Positions 11,296 through 20,782 of a DNA stretch of 38,534 bases are shown piece after piece. Positions within the stretch are counted from its first letter, which is position 1; each line of letters begins with the position of its first letter. The stretch covers positions 8,405 to 46,938 of the forward strand of contig NMRA01000540.1 in the NCBI GenBank assembly GCA_002633005.1, given 5' to 3'. The notes under the pieces are model-generated. The model was not told the origin of the DNA. It saw only the letters and a list, made by a program, of their open reading frames with translations, and made no database searches. The DNA comes from Phoronis australis. Its lineage: Eukaryota; Phoronida; Phoronidae. The position numbers and the translations under genes were made by a program.

Positions 11296-12007
11296 AATTC
11301 GTGATGTGTGCTGTATATGATATTCATGACTGTAACTTTAGTATCCAGCTTTGGCTAGTTTATGTTCGTGATGTCTTCAGTCGAGCCGCGACGGGCCTGA
11401 TCGGGTTCTGAGCCATTGGCTGGGATAACAAGAGTTTTGGGTGTTTAGAACTAAAACAAATCGCAAGTTTAAAATTACAACACACAGCTATGTTCTCCTA
11501 CCTGTACAGTGTATTTCAAGGAAGAATATTTCGAATTGATCACGGACCAGACCGTAAACTCCAGCGACCGATCTTGGTAAATTGGCCAACCAAACTTTGC
11601 AGCTTACTGTATGTTCAAATAGCTATAAATCCGTAAGAGCGAAATAAAACAACATGTTTGCTCAAAGACTCGATAAATTTATGAGGGTTTTACATTGAAT
11701 TTTGATGATTTATTGGTGTAAACGATGAACTCAAGCTATAAGCCGACACCAGTAAGCGTTTTGTGAACTGCTGGACTGCGTTCGAACCAGTGACGTCATT
11801 AGTTAATTTAAACACCTCCGTAAGCCACCAAGTGTCAGGTAAAAGAACTGTACTTGTTGTTATGGAGTGGAACTACTCAATCTAAATTAATACAACATAT
11901 GATTTTTTGGTAGCAAAATAGGATTTTGGGTGGCATTCTCCTTTAAGTGGTCTAGCCTAAGTACTATATCCACCAAACCCTTCTGCAGTCATATGCATTG
12001 TACTCAC

Positions 12008-12138
12008 GTTCTCCTATGGTGCACATCAAACCATTCCCATCGTGCTTCTCAGCATCGGTGATAAAAATGATTAATTGACTACAAGACCCAACACCTTGAC
12101 TCTTCTTGAGTATGTCTAACGCGCTTGTAAAAGCATCC
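12008..12138 (-). CDS. Exon 7: C-terminal part of the VWA domain
   Basis: The acceptor TTGTTCACAG/GGATGC and donor GAGAAC/GTGAGT are both good. The peptide reads DAFTSALDILKKSQGVG, then CSQLIIFITDAEKHDGNG and ends CTIGE. This corresponds to the helix A-F-x-x-A-F-D-x-L, the C-N-x-I-I-x-(F/M)-(I/F)-T-D strand and the following loop of alpha-2/delta VWA domains. The aspartate in ITDAE is the late metal-site residue, but the usual glycine after it is alanine. The exon lies 66 bp right of the end of the TTAA-flanked transposon at 8003-11942. Confidence 0.78.
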
Positions 12139-12199
12139 CTGTGAACAAGGAAATATTGTTGCTCCGTCTCATACAAGCAATAATGGTGTCAGCCGAGAC

Positions 12200-13500
12200 T
12201 GTATCGGCCATTAGGTACTTTAAAGTCAAACCTGGTCGAGTTGAACTTAGACCAGGTTCAATAAAAATTTCCATATTACAGAGGTGGTTAAACCTATGAA
12301 ACAGTACCGGTTCTTAACTTAAACTGACCAGGGATTTAGAAAAACCTGGTTCAACTCGTTTAGACCTGGTGTAAGCCGGTTTTTATTTCACCAATAACTA
12401 ATTCAATCCTAAGACCTGTATGGAGATCTTAAACCAGACGTGACTTCAAACCTCCTCAGACCGAGAATTAACAATGGTGAAGATGACAGAATTATGCGAT
12501 AAACTTGTTCTCAGCTGTGCACTAAGACGCGGAAGTGCATCACCGACCCGATTTTAGAGCGACAATACAATGGTTTCAATTCTCAAATTGGACGACACGG
12601 AATCAGATGTAGACCGGCCCGTGTTACCGAGTGTCCTCCTGACTCCCTAGAGAACGACGAACAGGGCCCCAACTTCGTAAGCAACAGGGGCGGAGCGGAA
12701 GACGGCATCATCTCTGATTCTATTGATTTCCATTCTTTGGTCCCAGTTGCGGATTTAAGTGGGACCGGGCACGGCTCCTGCCCTTGACCGCCAACAAAAA
12801 TCGTAAAAATGACACGGAAATCAATATGGGCATTTATAAGCTTGCGTTTAATCACGGATGTATACTTAAGCGTGTGTACGCGTGCTGAGCACATACACCA
12901 AAAATATGAAATATTGGTAGCAGTCATGATATCCTAGATCCGCCAATGGGTCACTTGACGTTTGTCTATGCAACTGCTTTCAAAAATCAAAGCTCCTTTT
13001 TTCCTTTATTTTTGGGTGTCTTGATTGTCCGTCCGTTGTTTGTCGAAACATATCTTAGATTTCGGGAACCGTGCAGCCAGTCTGGACCAATGTCTCTCGT
13101 AGTCTGCTGCTTACATTAACTTGATTAAGTGCTAATCTTTCTTCGCTGCAACATTGATTTTTTCTACTATGAGTTCTGGCTAGGAAATTGTTTTGTAAAG
13201 AGAAAAGCTCCCCGACATTTTCGACTCATTTTATTGGTAACTGACCAACCAGCAAATGTCTGCACTCATTCTACAACAGAACCTAATCAAGGTTCCCTTG
13301 TCTCAATTCATTAGTTTCTTTTTTTGGGTTAAACCAGGAAACAAGGATTTCAAACTTTTAAACCCCGTTGGCGAAATGCAAGTTACACCAGGCTTAGGAA
13401 GAACACCTTTGCGTCTTCAACCTGGTTTTATTAAACCACCTTGATCAAATGTGTTTTATGTTCACCAGATTTGGGTGATTCGAGAACGGAGCGTACTCGC
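12200..13500. other. Intron sequence with scattered ACCTGGT repeats
   Basis: Several ACCTGGT/ACCAGGT words occur at 12.21-12.38 kb and again at 13.33-13.44 kb, with AGGTGGTTTAAACC-like and GGTTTTATTAAACCACCT-like ends. This could be an old inverted-repeat element, but its borders cannot be fixed. A hAT-like MITE may sit inside. Confidence 0.3.
12685..12948 (+). mobile_element. Possible third hAT-like MITE
   Basis: Begins CAGGGGCGGAGCGG and ends CTAGATCCGCCAATG, so both ends resemble the two MITEs at 2.0 and 7.1 kb, but the interior is poorly conserved. Confidence 0.35.
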
Positions 13501-13782
13501 ACGAAATGCATCACATCTGCTGCAACATCCAGCTCAATACACGAAATAAATAACGACGCACAAAGTCTATATTGAACGTTTTCAGTTCCTTATATATCGG
13601 AAAGAAGGCGACCCTCTTTTTCAAGCGGCTTTGAATGCTAGGTATAGGTCAATTGTAGAGGATATTGGAACCTATGAAATGTGGTACTCCCAAACTAAAG
13701 TCTGACAAATTCCGTGCTCTTGCGGATTTGTGTGACTTATGACGTATTACTTGAAACCTAATTGCGTTTCAAAAACACTTAC

Positions 13783-14037
13783 AGGTTGAAAACTGATGAC
13801 CCTTTTCCTGTGACAGTTTTCAGAGCTTTTAAGAGTCGTTTTTTATTGTATTCTGTTCCCTCCACAAGATGCATAACTTCAGTAGCTTCTGAGCAGGACA
13901 ATGGTTGGCTGTGCTTGAGCTTGACGACATCTCCGTGAGTATTCACGTAGCTACCCTGGCTGGTAATGATGCTAATTTTGTCGACTGAGGTCACCAAATT
14001 CAAGATCTCACTGATGAGGAGCTTGGCAAGTGGCAAC
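13783..14037 (-). CDS. Exon 6: middle of the VWA domain
   Basis: The acceptor is ATTATCAG/GTTGCC and the donor is AACCT/GTAAGTG, both good. The peptide begins LPLAKLLISEILNLV, continues DKISIITSQGSYVNTHG and SCSEATEVMHLV, and ends TGKGSSVFNL. This follows the VWA order: helix 1 (L-A-K), the strand D-x-(I/V)-x-I-(I/V)-x-(F/T), a cysteine before the surface helix, then the N-K-x-x-L helix and the G-x-(T/S) turn. In most family members the turn carries a threonine that completes the metal site; here the nearest residues are serines (GSS). The frame continues into exon 7 with a leucine formed across the junction. It is separated from exon 5 by 9.8 kb that contains the LTR retrotransposon and Penelope-like fragments. 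Confidence 0.8.
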
Positions 14038-14109
14038 CTGATAATGATAATGGTCAGAATAATATCCCAATATTTAGACGGCTCCTGTTGTACGGAGTGC
14101 TGTCTCAAA

Positions 14110-16250
14110 CCATAAAAGGGGAGTGGTTGTCTAAATGTATGACAGATGGAAAGTCTTCCACTAGCAATAAAACAACTTTTGTTCCTTTGTTGAGTTTTGT
14201 ATTATTACATGCCTGAAGACGAGGCATAGTGCGTATTTAATAAATTAGCCTGTATTGTTTTACATAGCGTTGTGTAAACTGCATTGCCGCTTGCTCAGCA
14301 ATCGATCCCATGAACGGTAATCCAAGCTAGGTTAATTACCAAACAATCTTTTTCTCAAACTCTGCCCTCGCCATGACAAGATGCAACTTCAACCCATGCC
14401 CATAAATAAAAGCAGGCAGGAGTGCATTTACAAGTCACAGTACGAAATGTTTCAGAACATACAAGGCTTGGACAGCCGTTGGAAAGTGATCGCTCTTATT
14501 CGGACGCAGGCAATAAAGCAGTTCAATCTGAAACAGGAGCTGTCGTGGCAATTTTAGGTTCAGTGTCATGAAGTTGATGCTGCTCATTTACTGGACAGGT
14601 TCTCTGTTTAAGAAGGAAGTGGGTAAGACATGCAACTTTGACAAGGGTCACGAGAGCATTTAACAAAGGTGGAATTTGTCACGGAGATCACGTAGAGTTT
14701 GCATTTTCATAAAAATACGAAAAAATGATCATCGTCTTGAAACGTTCCGGTTCCAGGTATACTGTAAATAAGCAGGTTCGTAGAGGAACCGAGAATATTC
14801 TCAAGCCTTTTTAAACTAATATTTGGGGTAGAACACCAATTCAATTTATAGGAATATTTTACCCTCCAAAGCAAACTCGACGCTTCTTTTGTGTGTGTTT
14901 GAATTAAATTTGGTTACAACAAACATTTGTCACAGGGTGACCAAATTGTCCCCCGCCGCCAGGGGATGTGTGCATTTTACAATGCTCCAACTGTACATGT
15001 CAGCAACTGTTTGTCCAAATACAATCACATATTACACCTGAAAATAATCTCTCAATTACAATTTCAAAATGTTGATATGAAACGTTTTCGATTCAAAAAT
15101 GAACTGCGTTATTTGGGGTATAAGATCACTCTCCTAAACACTATTATACACTAGTCAAGTAGCCGCATCGTGCTGCTCAGGTAGGTCACACAATAGCCAT
15201 GAATAGAAACAATTATCAAAGACTTTGGTCTTTTTTCTCAAACCCTCAAACAAAAGAAGCCGGTCATAAAAGTCCAGCATTTGTGGCAAGTGCCTGATGT
15301 AATTCCAACAGCAATGAAGCATTCATAGTTACAGGTTCGGAAATGGAAGGTAGCGCGTAATGACACAATGGACGAACAAACTATCTGAAGATTAGTTCTT
15401 GAGACATGCCGGCAAACGCGGACGTGGGGAGACAGCATTCTTTGCTTACTACGTCACACTCTTAACCTATATTTTTGCGTTTAGACAACGTGGAGACAGA
15501 TCTCGTGTATGCGTGCAACGTGAGTTTTAAATGCCGACTATCGCAAAAATCGTTGAATTCAGTCACCTTTTCCATGTGTTTAAAAAGTTAAGCCACCAGG
15601 AAACGGTGTAGCTAAGGGCATGTGTTTTACTCGTTTTAATATTTGAACTATGACCTTTGTTGATTCTGAGGCTCTCCTTACAGTGCTTAAGCTGTAACGG
15701 GTGACACAGAAAAAGTATTACTATATTTGGTGCTAAACATCACAGTTAAAGCTAAAGTTAGGTTATACTATGAGCCCGAGTTTGCAGCTCGAATCTGGGA
15801 GTCATCAAGTGCTCGCAAACTACAACAAAACGTACATGTACATTTATCTGGAGTTGGAACTCGACAAGTACGCTACATGTAGATGGTAAATGTTAAAATA
15901 GATTCGAGCTTGAATTCCAGTACAGGGATTACAACTCAATACAAGGTTTAACGACGTTACCCCCAAATCCTACCATTGTCTTCTGGGACACAATTTTTAG
16001 TTAAATCAGTTTTTGACCACAATAATATTAAAAACCGGACGATCGCCGTACAAATAGAAAAGTTCATGTTCAATTCAACGTTTCGTCTTTTCATTAGACA
16101 ACACCAGGATCATATTTACAACAATTTAGGACAAGTGCCAACATACAGCTCAGGTAACATCCATAGAGTGAAGTGAGAGATACATACAGTGTAGAATATA
16201 GTGTCAGTAGCTGGTCATCACCATAGTTGCAGGGTCACTGAGCTCTGCAT
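14110..16250. other. Intron sequence without a recognised gene
   Basis: AT-rich DNA between exon 6 and the Penelope-like fragment. A plus-strand frame at 14927-15154 (after a good TTTGTCACAG acceptor-like site) and a minus-strand frame at 15238-15438 are open, but I recognise neither. The part nearest 16.2 kb is probably the 3' region of the minus-strand Penelope fragment. Confidence 0.4.
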
Positions 16251-16299
16251 GTTATTCAGAGAATCAGTGGCATACTGGTTCTTAATGGCCAATGACTCT

Positions 16300-16700
16300 T
16301 TAATGTACAGTAACTTCTTTCCTGCAGATAATACTAACAGAGTTGGCTTGGTGATTGTAGCTAATGCAATGCCTATATATGTTACTTTTCTTTGAGGTGT
16401 GATGTTCTTTCAACCTGTCACAGAGGCGTCTCTGTGTGAAGCCTATATAGAATTCCTTACAGTTGTCACGTTCAACCGTATACACAACATTGCTCTTGTT
16501 CAATAAAGGGATGGGTGACTTCAGTTTACACAGCAGATTGGAAAGTTTCCGTAGGGGTTTGAAAACAACTATCAGTTCAACTGATGGGTCTATGCAATGA
16601 ATAAAGCGAGATAATTGACGTTTTAATTTTATACTACTTGGCCCGGAGTAACCAAGAGAAAAGAAAGCCCTTTTTTCTCGGGTCCAATAACAGCTACCAG
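16300..16700 (-). pseudogene. Penelope-like element fragment: C-terminal GIY-YIG endonuclease
   Basis: Minus-strand open frame with a stop after CRKEVTVH. It contains NVVYTV, then FYIGFTQRRLCDRL and an EHH, which is the two-part GIY-YIG layout with the conserved arginine and histidine. The upstream part (FFSLGYSGPSS, then FKPLRKLSNL) resembles the linker between reverse transcriptase and endonuclease in Penelope-like elements. Recognisable similarity fades near 16700, about 30 bp from the LTR insertion. The reverse transcriptase part of this copy is absent, so it is a 5'-truncated remnant. Confidence 0.72.
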
Positions 16701-16727
16701 TGATCATTAGTCCCAAACGCAAACATG

Positions 16728-16732
16728 GCTAC
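16728..16732. repeat. Target-site duplication, left copy
   Basis: GCTAC directly before the 5' LTR. The same five bases occur at 22266-22270 directly after the 3' LTR. Five bases is the usual duplication for Ty3/gypsy integrases. Confidence 0.92.
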
Positions 16733-17054
16733 TAGACAATATTGGTACTGCCACTAGAGGGCTTACTATATTCCCCCATAGGCGGCGCTGGCTGCTCTCA
16801 ATATGGCAGCCTCCAGCCCACAGTCACTGTGAACACTTCTACAGGTACATTAGCTTTAGATTCATGTATACTGTTAGTTTAGGCACGCACTTCAGTTTGC
16901 CATTAGTTTATTACAGTCTGTAGCTAGCGTAGATCTACTCATAAGTCACGGATGTTTTATTTGTTTTGTAGATCGCCATCATTCTTTGTCATATTGTCTG
17001 GCTATGCAATAAAGACTGACGTCGATGATATAAGAAATAACCCGTGTTTATTTA
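16733..17054 (+). repeat. 5' LTR
   Basis: 322 bp, beginning TAGACAATATTGG and ending CGTGTTTATTTA, so the ends are TA...TA and not the usual TG...CA. The borders are fixed by comparison with the right copy and by the GCTAC duplications outside. It contains an AATAAA polyadenylation signal at 17008-17013 and a TTTTAT stretch at 16955-16960 that could act as a TATA-like element. Compared with the 3' LTR it carries 10 extra bases (near 16910-16920, TTTATTACAG); all other positions agree. Confidence 0.95.
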
Positions 17055-17066
17055 TGACGGCGATCT
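17055..17066 (+). promoter_or_regulatory. Putative self-priming primer-binding site
   Basis: The 12 bases right after the 5' LTR read TGACGGCGATCT. They lack the TGG that a tRNA-primed element needs to pair with a CCA end. Their reverse complement (AGATCGCCGTCA) matches 11 of 12 bases of AGATCGCCATCA inside the LTR (16970-16981, and the same segment in the 3' LTR). Two further G-U pairs and an A-U pair are possible outward. The pairing stops within one base of the LTR border. This fits the self-priming scheme known from Tf1-like elements, in which the 5' end of the transcript folds back, is cleaved and primes minus-strand DNA. The mechanism here is inferred, and the transcription start near 16967-16970 is not shown. 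Confidence 0.6.
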
Positions 17067-17078
17067 GTATCTAAAGCC

Positions 17079-18278
17079 ATGCCTACCGTTGCCTGCCCCA
17101 TTGAAGGATGCACATATACAACCCCCGACCTTGACGCCAGCATTGTGGCCGCTCTGCTAACGACACACGCCACCACTCATGCTACAGCGCCGACACCGAC
17201 CTCCACAGCCCCTCCCCGACCAGAGAAGGTAAAACGGCCGACCATCGCTCCCTCTGGAACTTCCGAAGACTGGCAATACTTCGTGTCAAGGTGGAACGAT
17301 TACGTCACAGCCACAAAGCTCAGCGGCAAGGACGCAGTAATCCAGCTATTAGAGTGTTGTGACGAGCCCCTGCGGAAAGATCTGACACGAGCCACTGGGG
17401 GTTCACGCACGGACCAGTCACTGAACGACGTTCTGCAAGCGATACGGAAACTTGCTGTCAGAGAAGAGAACACCATGGTAGCGCGCGTGGCGCTCTCCAA
17501 CATGCGCCAAGATCGCGACGAGACTGTCCGGTCTTTTTGTGCCCGCCTCCGCGGTCAAGCAAACGTCTGCAAATTTAGCATCCCGTGTCCCAACTGCAGT
17601 ACCCAAGTGAACTATACAGACGAAATTCTCCGCGATGCTGTCACCCGTGGCCTCTCGTACCCCGACATCCAGCTGGACCTTCTTGGTGATGCTAACCAAG
17701 CCATGTCACTGGAAGATACCCTTCGCCTCATCGAAGCCAAGGAATCCGGCAAGCGCTCAGCCTCCCGTTTGCACGACACCCATGCAGTTGAGGCGGCAAG
17801 TGCCTACAGGAAAAACAAGAGGCGCCCAGCCATCAAACCTGGTCCCACAATACACCAAGAGTTCCCCGCTTGCAAATACTGCGGACAGCTGGGCCATACT
17901 CGCAAAGAAGACTGCCCCGCCCATGGCCATACATGTACACGATGCACAAAGAAAAACCACTTCGAGTCTGTTTGCCGCAGCAGCAGCAAGCCCCCGCCAT
18001 CTGCCGGGAATGCCGTCTTCAACGCCCTATGCGGCCTGCATTCATCCACCTCCACACAGCAGTCACCTCAGCGCACACTCTGCCTGGACCACCACCTGTA
18101 TGACAACCTGACCCGCACATGGCGACAACGCCCCTCAAAACCCCAACCCTTCGTCAGGTTGGAGGCACCGTCTGTCCCGAGGACTATGCCCGCCTGGGAT
18201 TCTCCCACCAGCTGTCCTCTTGCCCTACCACTACTGAGGTCTCTTGCATGGCAGATACAGGGTGCCAGAGCTGCCTAG
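17079..18278 (+). CDS. gag: Retrotransposon Gag
   Basis: A 399-residue structural protein that would form the virus-like particle and package the element RNA. The start ATG at 17079 is the first after the LTR (GCCATGC). Residues 6-34 hold a CX4CX18HX3H arrangement (C6, C11, H30, H34) that looks like a C2H2 zinc finger. A helical capsid-like part follows (EDWQYFVSRWNDYV to about residue 230). Two zinc knuckles occupy residues 265-298: CKYCGQLGHTRKEDC (CX2CX4HX5C) and CTRCTKKNHFESVC (CX2CX4HX4C). Paired knuckles of this kind are typical of the Mag lineage. The frame overlaps pol by 160 bp from the pol ATG (18119). The reading frame is intact. Confidence 0.92.
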   Translation: MPTVACPIEGCTYTTPDLDASIVAALLTTHATTHATAPTPTSTAPPRPEKVKRPTIAPSGTSEDWQYFVSRWNDYVTATKLSGKDAVIQLLECCDEPLRKDLTRATGGSRTDQSLNDVLQAIRKLAVREENTMVARVALSNMRQDRDETVRSFCARLRGQANVCKFSIPCPNCSTQVNYTDEILRDAVTRGLSYPDIQLDLLGDANQAMSLEDTLRLIEAKESGKRSASRLHDTHAVEAASAYRKNKRRPAIKPGPTIHQEFPACKYCGQLGHTRKEDCPAHGHTCTRCTKKNHFESVCRSSSKPPPSAGNAVFNALCGLHSSTSTQQSPQRTLCLDHHLYDNLTRTWRQRPSKPQPFVRLEAPSVPRTMPAWDSPTSCPLALPLLRSLAWQIQGARAA

Positions 18279-20782
18279 CTGGTATTGGCATCTTACGTCA
18301 GCTCGGACTCACGAATGACGATCTCATCCCTGTACACATGCAGATGCATGCAGCGAACAACGAGGGCATCCCAATCATTGGCGCGACTCCCATACGCTTT
18401 CGCGGGTGCAATAACGACAGTAAGCCGCGAGAAACTCGCCAGCTAGTCTACATCACGGCCTCATCAAGCAAAGTATTCCTGAGCCGGGAAGCATGTGTAG
18501 CCCTTGGCATAATCTCTGCGCACTTCCCGACAATAGGTGAGTTCTGCGACTCAGGACAGAATATGCCCAACCCGACGCCGACTGCTCCATCACGTACTGC
18601 TGACAGTCCTGAGACGGATTCGCCTTGCTCCTGCCCGAAACGCACACTCCCACCACCGATGCCCAATGGCTTGCCTTTCCCTGCCACAGAGGAAAATAGG
18701 TCGAAGCTTGAGTCTTACCTACGGGACCGCTATCGATCGAGCACGTTCAACACTTGTGAACACCAGCCCCTTCCGCTCATGGCAGGGCCGCCCATGCACT
18801 TGATGATCGACCCCGACGCGACTCCCGTGGCTTGCCATACCCCAGTCCCAGTACCTATCCACTGGCAGTCTGCCGTGAAAGCGTGCCTTGACCAAGACGT
18901 CCGTTTGGGAGTCATCGAACCAGTTCCGGTGGGGGTTCCTGTGACGTGGTGCCATCGTATGGTGGTCTGTGCAAAGAAAAACGGAATGCCCCGCCGAACC
19001 GTCGACCTCCAGCCACTCAACAAGCATGCCTTGCGGGAGACACACCACACCCCGTCCCCATTCCATCAGGCCAGATCGGTCCCGCCGAAGACAAAAAAAA
19101 CAGTCTTCGACGCTTGGAACGGATACCACAGCGTACCCATCTGTGAGGAAGACCGGCATCTCACCACTTTTATCACCCCTTGGGGTCGATACCGATACCG
19201 TGTGGCCCCTCAAGGGTACATAGCATCTGGCGACGCGTACACCCGCCGCTTTGATGAGCTGGTCGCACACATTCAGAAGAAGACGAAGTGTATAGACGAC
19301 ACTTTGCTCTGGGCGGACACCCTGGAGGAAAGCTTTTTCCAGGCCTGCGAATGGCTGGAGCTCTGTGGAAACAATGGGATCATCCTCAACCCGGACAAGT
19401 TTACGTTTGGACGGGACTCGGTCGAGTTTGTCGGATTTGAGATCACTCGCGACTCTGTTCGTTCCTGCAGGGCGTTCCTTAGCACAATCCTGGACTTCCC
19501 CACCCCACAGTCACTTACTGACATGCGCTCCTGGTTCGGCCTCCTCAACCAGGTATCGTATGCCTTTAGCATGGCTGACCGCATGAAAGTATTTCGTGAC
19601 TTGCTGAAGCCCCACACACCATTTGTATGGACGGACCAGCTACAGTCCTTATTCGACGAATCGAAGAGAGTCATCGTTCGAGACATTGAGCACGGGGTGC
19701 GCATATTTGACAAATCCCGACCGACGTGCCTTGCCACTGATTGGTCTAAAGAGGGCATTGGTTTCTGGCTCTTGCAAAAGCACTGTATATGTCAGCGCCT
19801 ATTCCCGTTTTGCTGTCGCTCAGGCTGGAAGGTAACTCTCGTCGGGAGCCGTTTCACCCACCCCGCTGAGTCCCGATACGCTCCGACAGAGGGCGAAGCG
19901 CTCGCCGTTGCTGATGCCCTCGACAAAGCTCGTCACTTTGTCCTTGGCTGCTCAGATCTCCTCCTTGCAGTTGACCACAAGCCACTGGTCAAGATTCTCA
20001 CAGACCGCTCCCTCGAAGATATACCAAACCCCCGCATCAGGAACCTGAAGGAAAAGACGCTGCGGTACCGCTTCAAGGTCGTGCATGTCCCTGGTGCCCG
20101 TCACAAAGCAGCAGACGCAACATCCCGGCGCCCATCAGGACCAGCGATACGACTTCCCCTCCCGGATGACGTCGCCAACATCATGGGTTATGACTTTGCT
20201 TGTTTGTCTCCAGACCGCTGTGTCTCACCCCTCCCTCACGCTGCTCCCTCGGGCAGCTGCCGTGGCGACCCTCCGAGTCCCGCCTTGCCATCCATCGAGG
20301 AACAGCTATGGAACTCAGCCGTCTCGACGTTGACCTCACTGGACTGCATTACATGGGACAGGGTACGCGAGGAGACAAGCAGCGACCCTGCAATGAATGC
20401 TCTGTTGACCCATGTTGAAAACGGTCTACCGAATAAGCAGTCGGAAATGGCTTCCCCATTGCGTGCGTATCATCAGTTTCGTGAGCATCTCTACGCCGTC
20501 GATGGTGTCGTCATCTACAAGGACCGCATCGTGATCCCTCCCACGCTGCGACCCGCTGTTTTGGACACCCTGCACTCCGCTCATCAGGGCGTGTCGTCCA
20601 TGCTGGCTCGTGCTGAAGCCTCCGTCTTCTGGCCTGGCATCACCGTAGACATTGCCGACCGCAGAGACAACTGTAACCACTGCAACCGTATGGCTCCATC
20701 ACAGCCCTGTGCACCGCCAACGCCACCGACCTTACCGGTGTACCCTTTTCAGAGCGTTTGTGCGGATTTCTTCACCTACTAA
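18119..20782 (+). CDS. pol: Retrotransposon Pol, upstream part: protease, reverse transcriptase, RNase H, start of integrase
   Basis: Open in the -1 frame relative to gag from 18104 (after a TGA at 18101-18103); the first ATG is at 18119. The protease active site is D46-T47-G48. Reverse transcriptase has its first aspartate in FDAWNGYH (D331) and the catalytic pair in CIDD (D393, D394), where most relatives have YVDD or YIDD. RNase H keeps all expected acids: D541 (TDWS), E593 (TEGEA), D619 (VDHKP) and the late H662 and D666. The integrase zinc region has LHSAHQG and CNHC. The first catalytic aspartate of integrase is D883 (CADFF). A TAA stop follows four residues later. Expression would need a -1 frameshift or re-initiation. 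No textbook slippery heptamer stands out in the overlap. Confidence 0.92.
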   Translation: MATTPLKTPTLRQVGGTVCPEDYARLGFSHQLSSCPTTTEVSCMADTGCQSCLAGIGILRQLGLTNDDLIPVHMQMHAANNEGIPIIGATPIRFRGCNNDSKPRETRQLVYITASSSKVFLSREACVALGIISAHFPTIGEFCDSGQNMPNPTPTAPSRTADSPETDSPCSCPKRTLPPPMPNGLPFPATEENRSKLESYLRDRYRSSTFNTCEHQPLPLMAGPPMHLMIDPDATPVACHTPVPVPIHWQSAVKACLDQDVRLGVIEPVPVGVPVTWCHRMVVCAKKNGMPRRTVDLQPLNKHALRETHHTPSPFHQARSVPPKTKKTVFDAWNGYHSVPICEEDRHLTTFITPWGRYRYRVAPQGYIASGDAYTRRFDELVAHIQKKTKCIDDTLLWADTLEESFFQACEWLELCGNNGIILNPDKFTFGRDSVEFVGFEITRDSVRSCRAFLSTILDFPTPQSLTDMRSWFGLLNQVSYAFSMADRMKVFRDLLKPHTPFVWTDQLQSLFDESKRVIVRDIEHGVRIFDKSRPTCLATDWSKEGIGFWLLQKHCICQRLFPFCCRSGWKVTLVGSRFTHPAESRYAPTEGEALAVADALDKARHFVLGCSDLLLAVDHKPLVKILTDRSLEDIPNPRIRNLKEKTLRYRFKVVHVPGARHKAADATSRRPSGPAIRLPLPDDVANIMGYDFACLSPDRCVSPLPHAAPSGSCRGDPPSPALPSIEEQLWNSAVSTLTSLDCITWDRVREETSSDPAMNALLTHVENGLPNKQSEMASPLRAYHQFREHLYAVDGVVIYKDRIVIPPTLRPAVLDTLHSAHQGVSSMLARAEASVFWPGITVDIADRRDNCNHCNRMAPSQPCAPPTPPTLPVYPFQSVCADFFTY

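Larger units (their letters stand above)
8003..11942. mobile_element. TTAA-flanked DNA transposon, Kolobok-like, copy A (non-autonomous)
   Basis: Flanked by TTAA at 7999-8002 and 11943-11946. Its ends are AGGAGAATGCCACTCGAT at the left and, reversed, AGGAGAATGCCACCCAAA at the right. It is in the opposite orientation to the copy at 28.5-33.1 kb. The left 1.3 kb carries a decayed THAP-domain ORF (plus strand) and a decayed P2X7-like ORF (minus strand) that converge. From 9.3 to 11.6 kb it shares nothing obvious with the other copy and shows no coding sequence. This stretch includes the GTCGGC-rich island near 11.2 kb. It lies in the intron between exon 7 and candidate exon 8. Confidence 0.75.

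Noticed and set aside
16076-16099. Hammerhead-ribozyme-like core on the minus strand (CTAATGA ... GAAAC) downstream of the Penelope-like fragment
   Set aside because: Penelope-like elements can carry hammerheads, but here the essential CTGATGA reads CTAATGA, stem II is not formed, and the expected cleavage-site triplet is followed by G. At best a dead remnant.
17055-17072. Conventional tRNA primer-binding site
   Set aside because: No TGG follows the LTR border, so pairing with a tRNA CCA end would fail at the third base.
18104-18278. Classical -1 slippery heptamer in the gag-pol overlap
   Set aside because: CAAAACCCC runs occur, but none matches the X-XXY-YYZ form with A or U in the second triplet. 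The frameshift site remains unknown.
18719-19270. Long minus-strand open frame inside pol
   Set aside because: It is antisense to well-conserved reverse transcriptase sequence, and its openness follows from the GC-rich codon use of pol. No motif.
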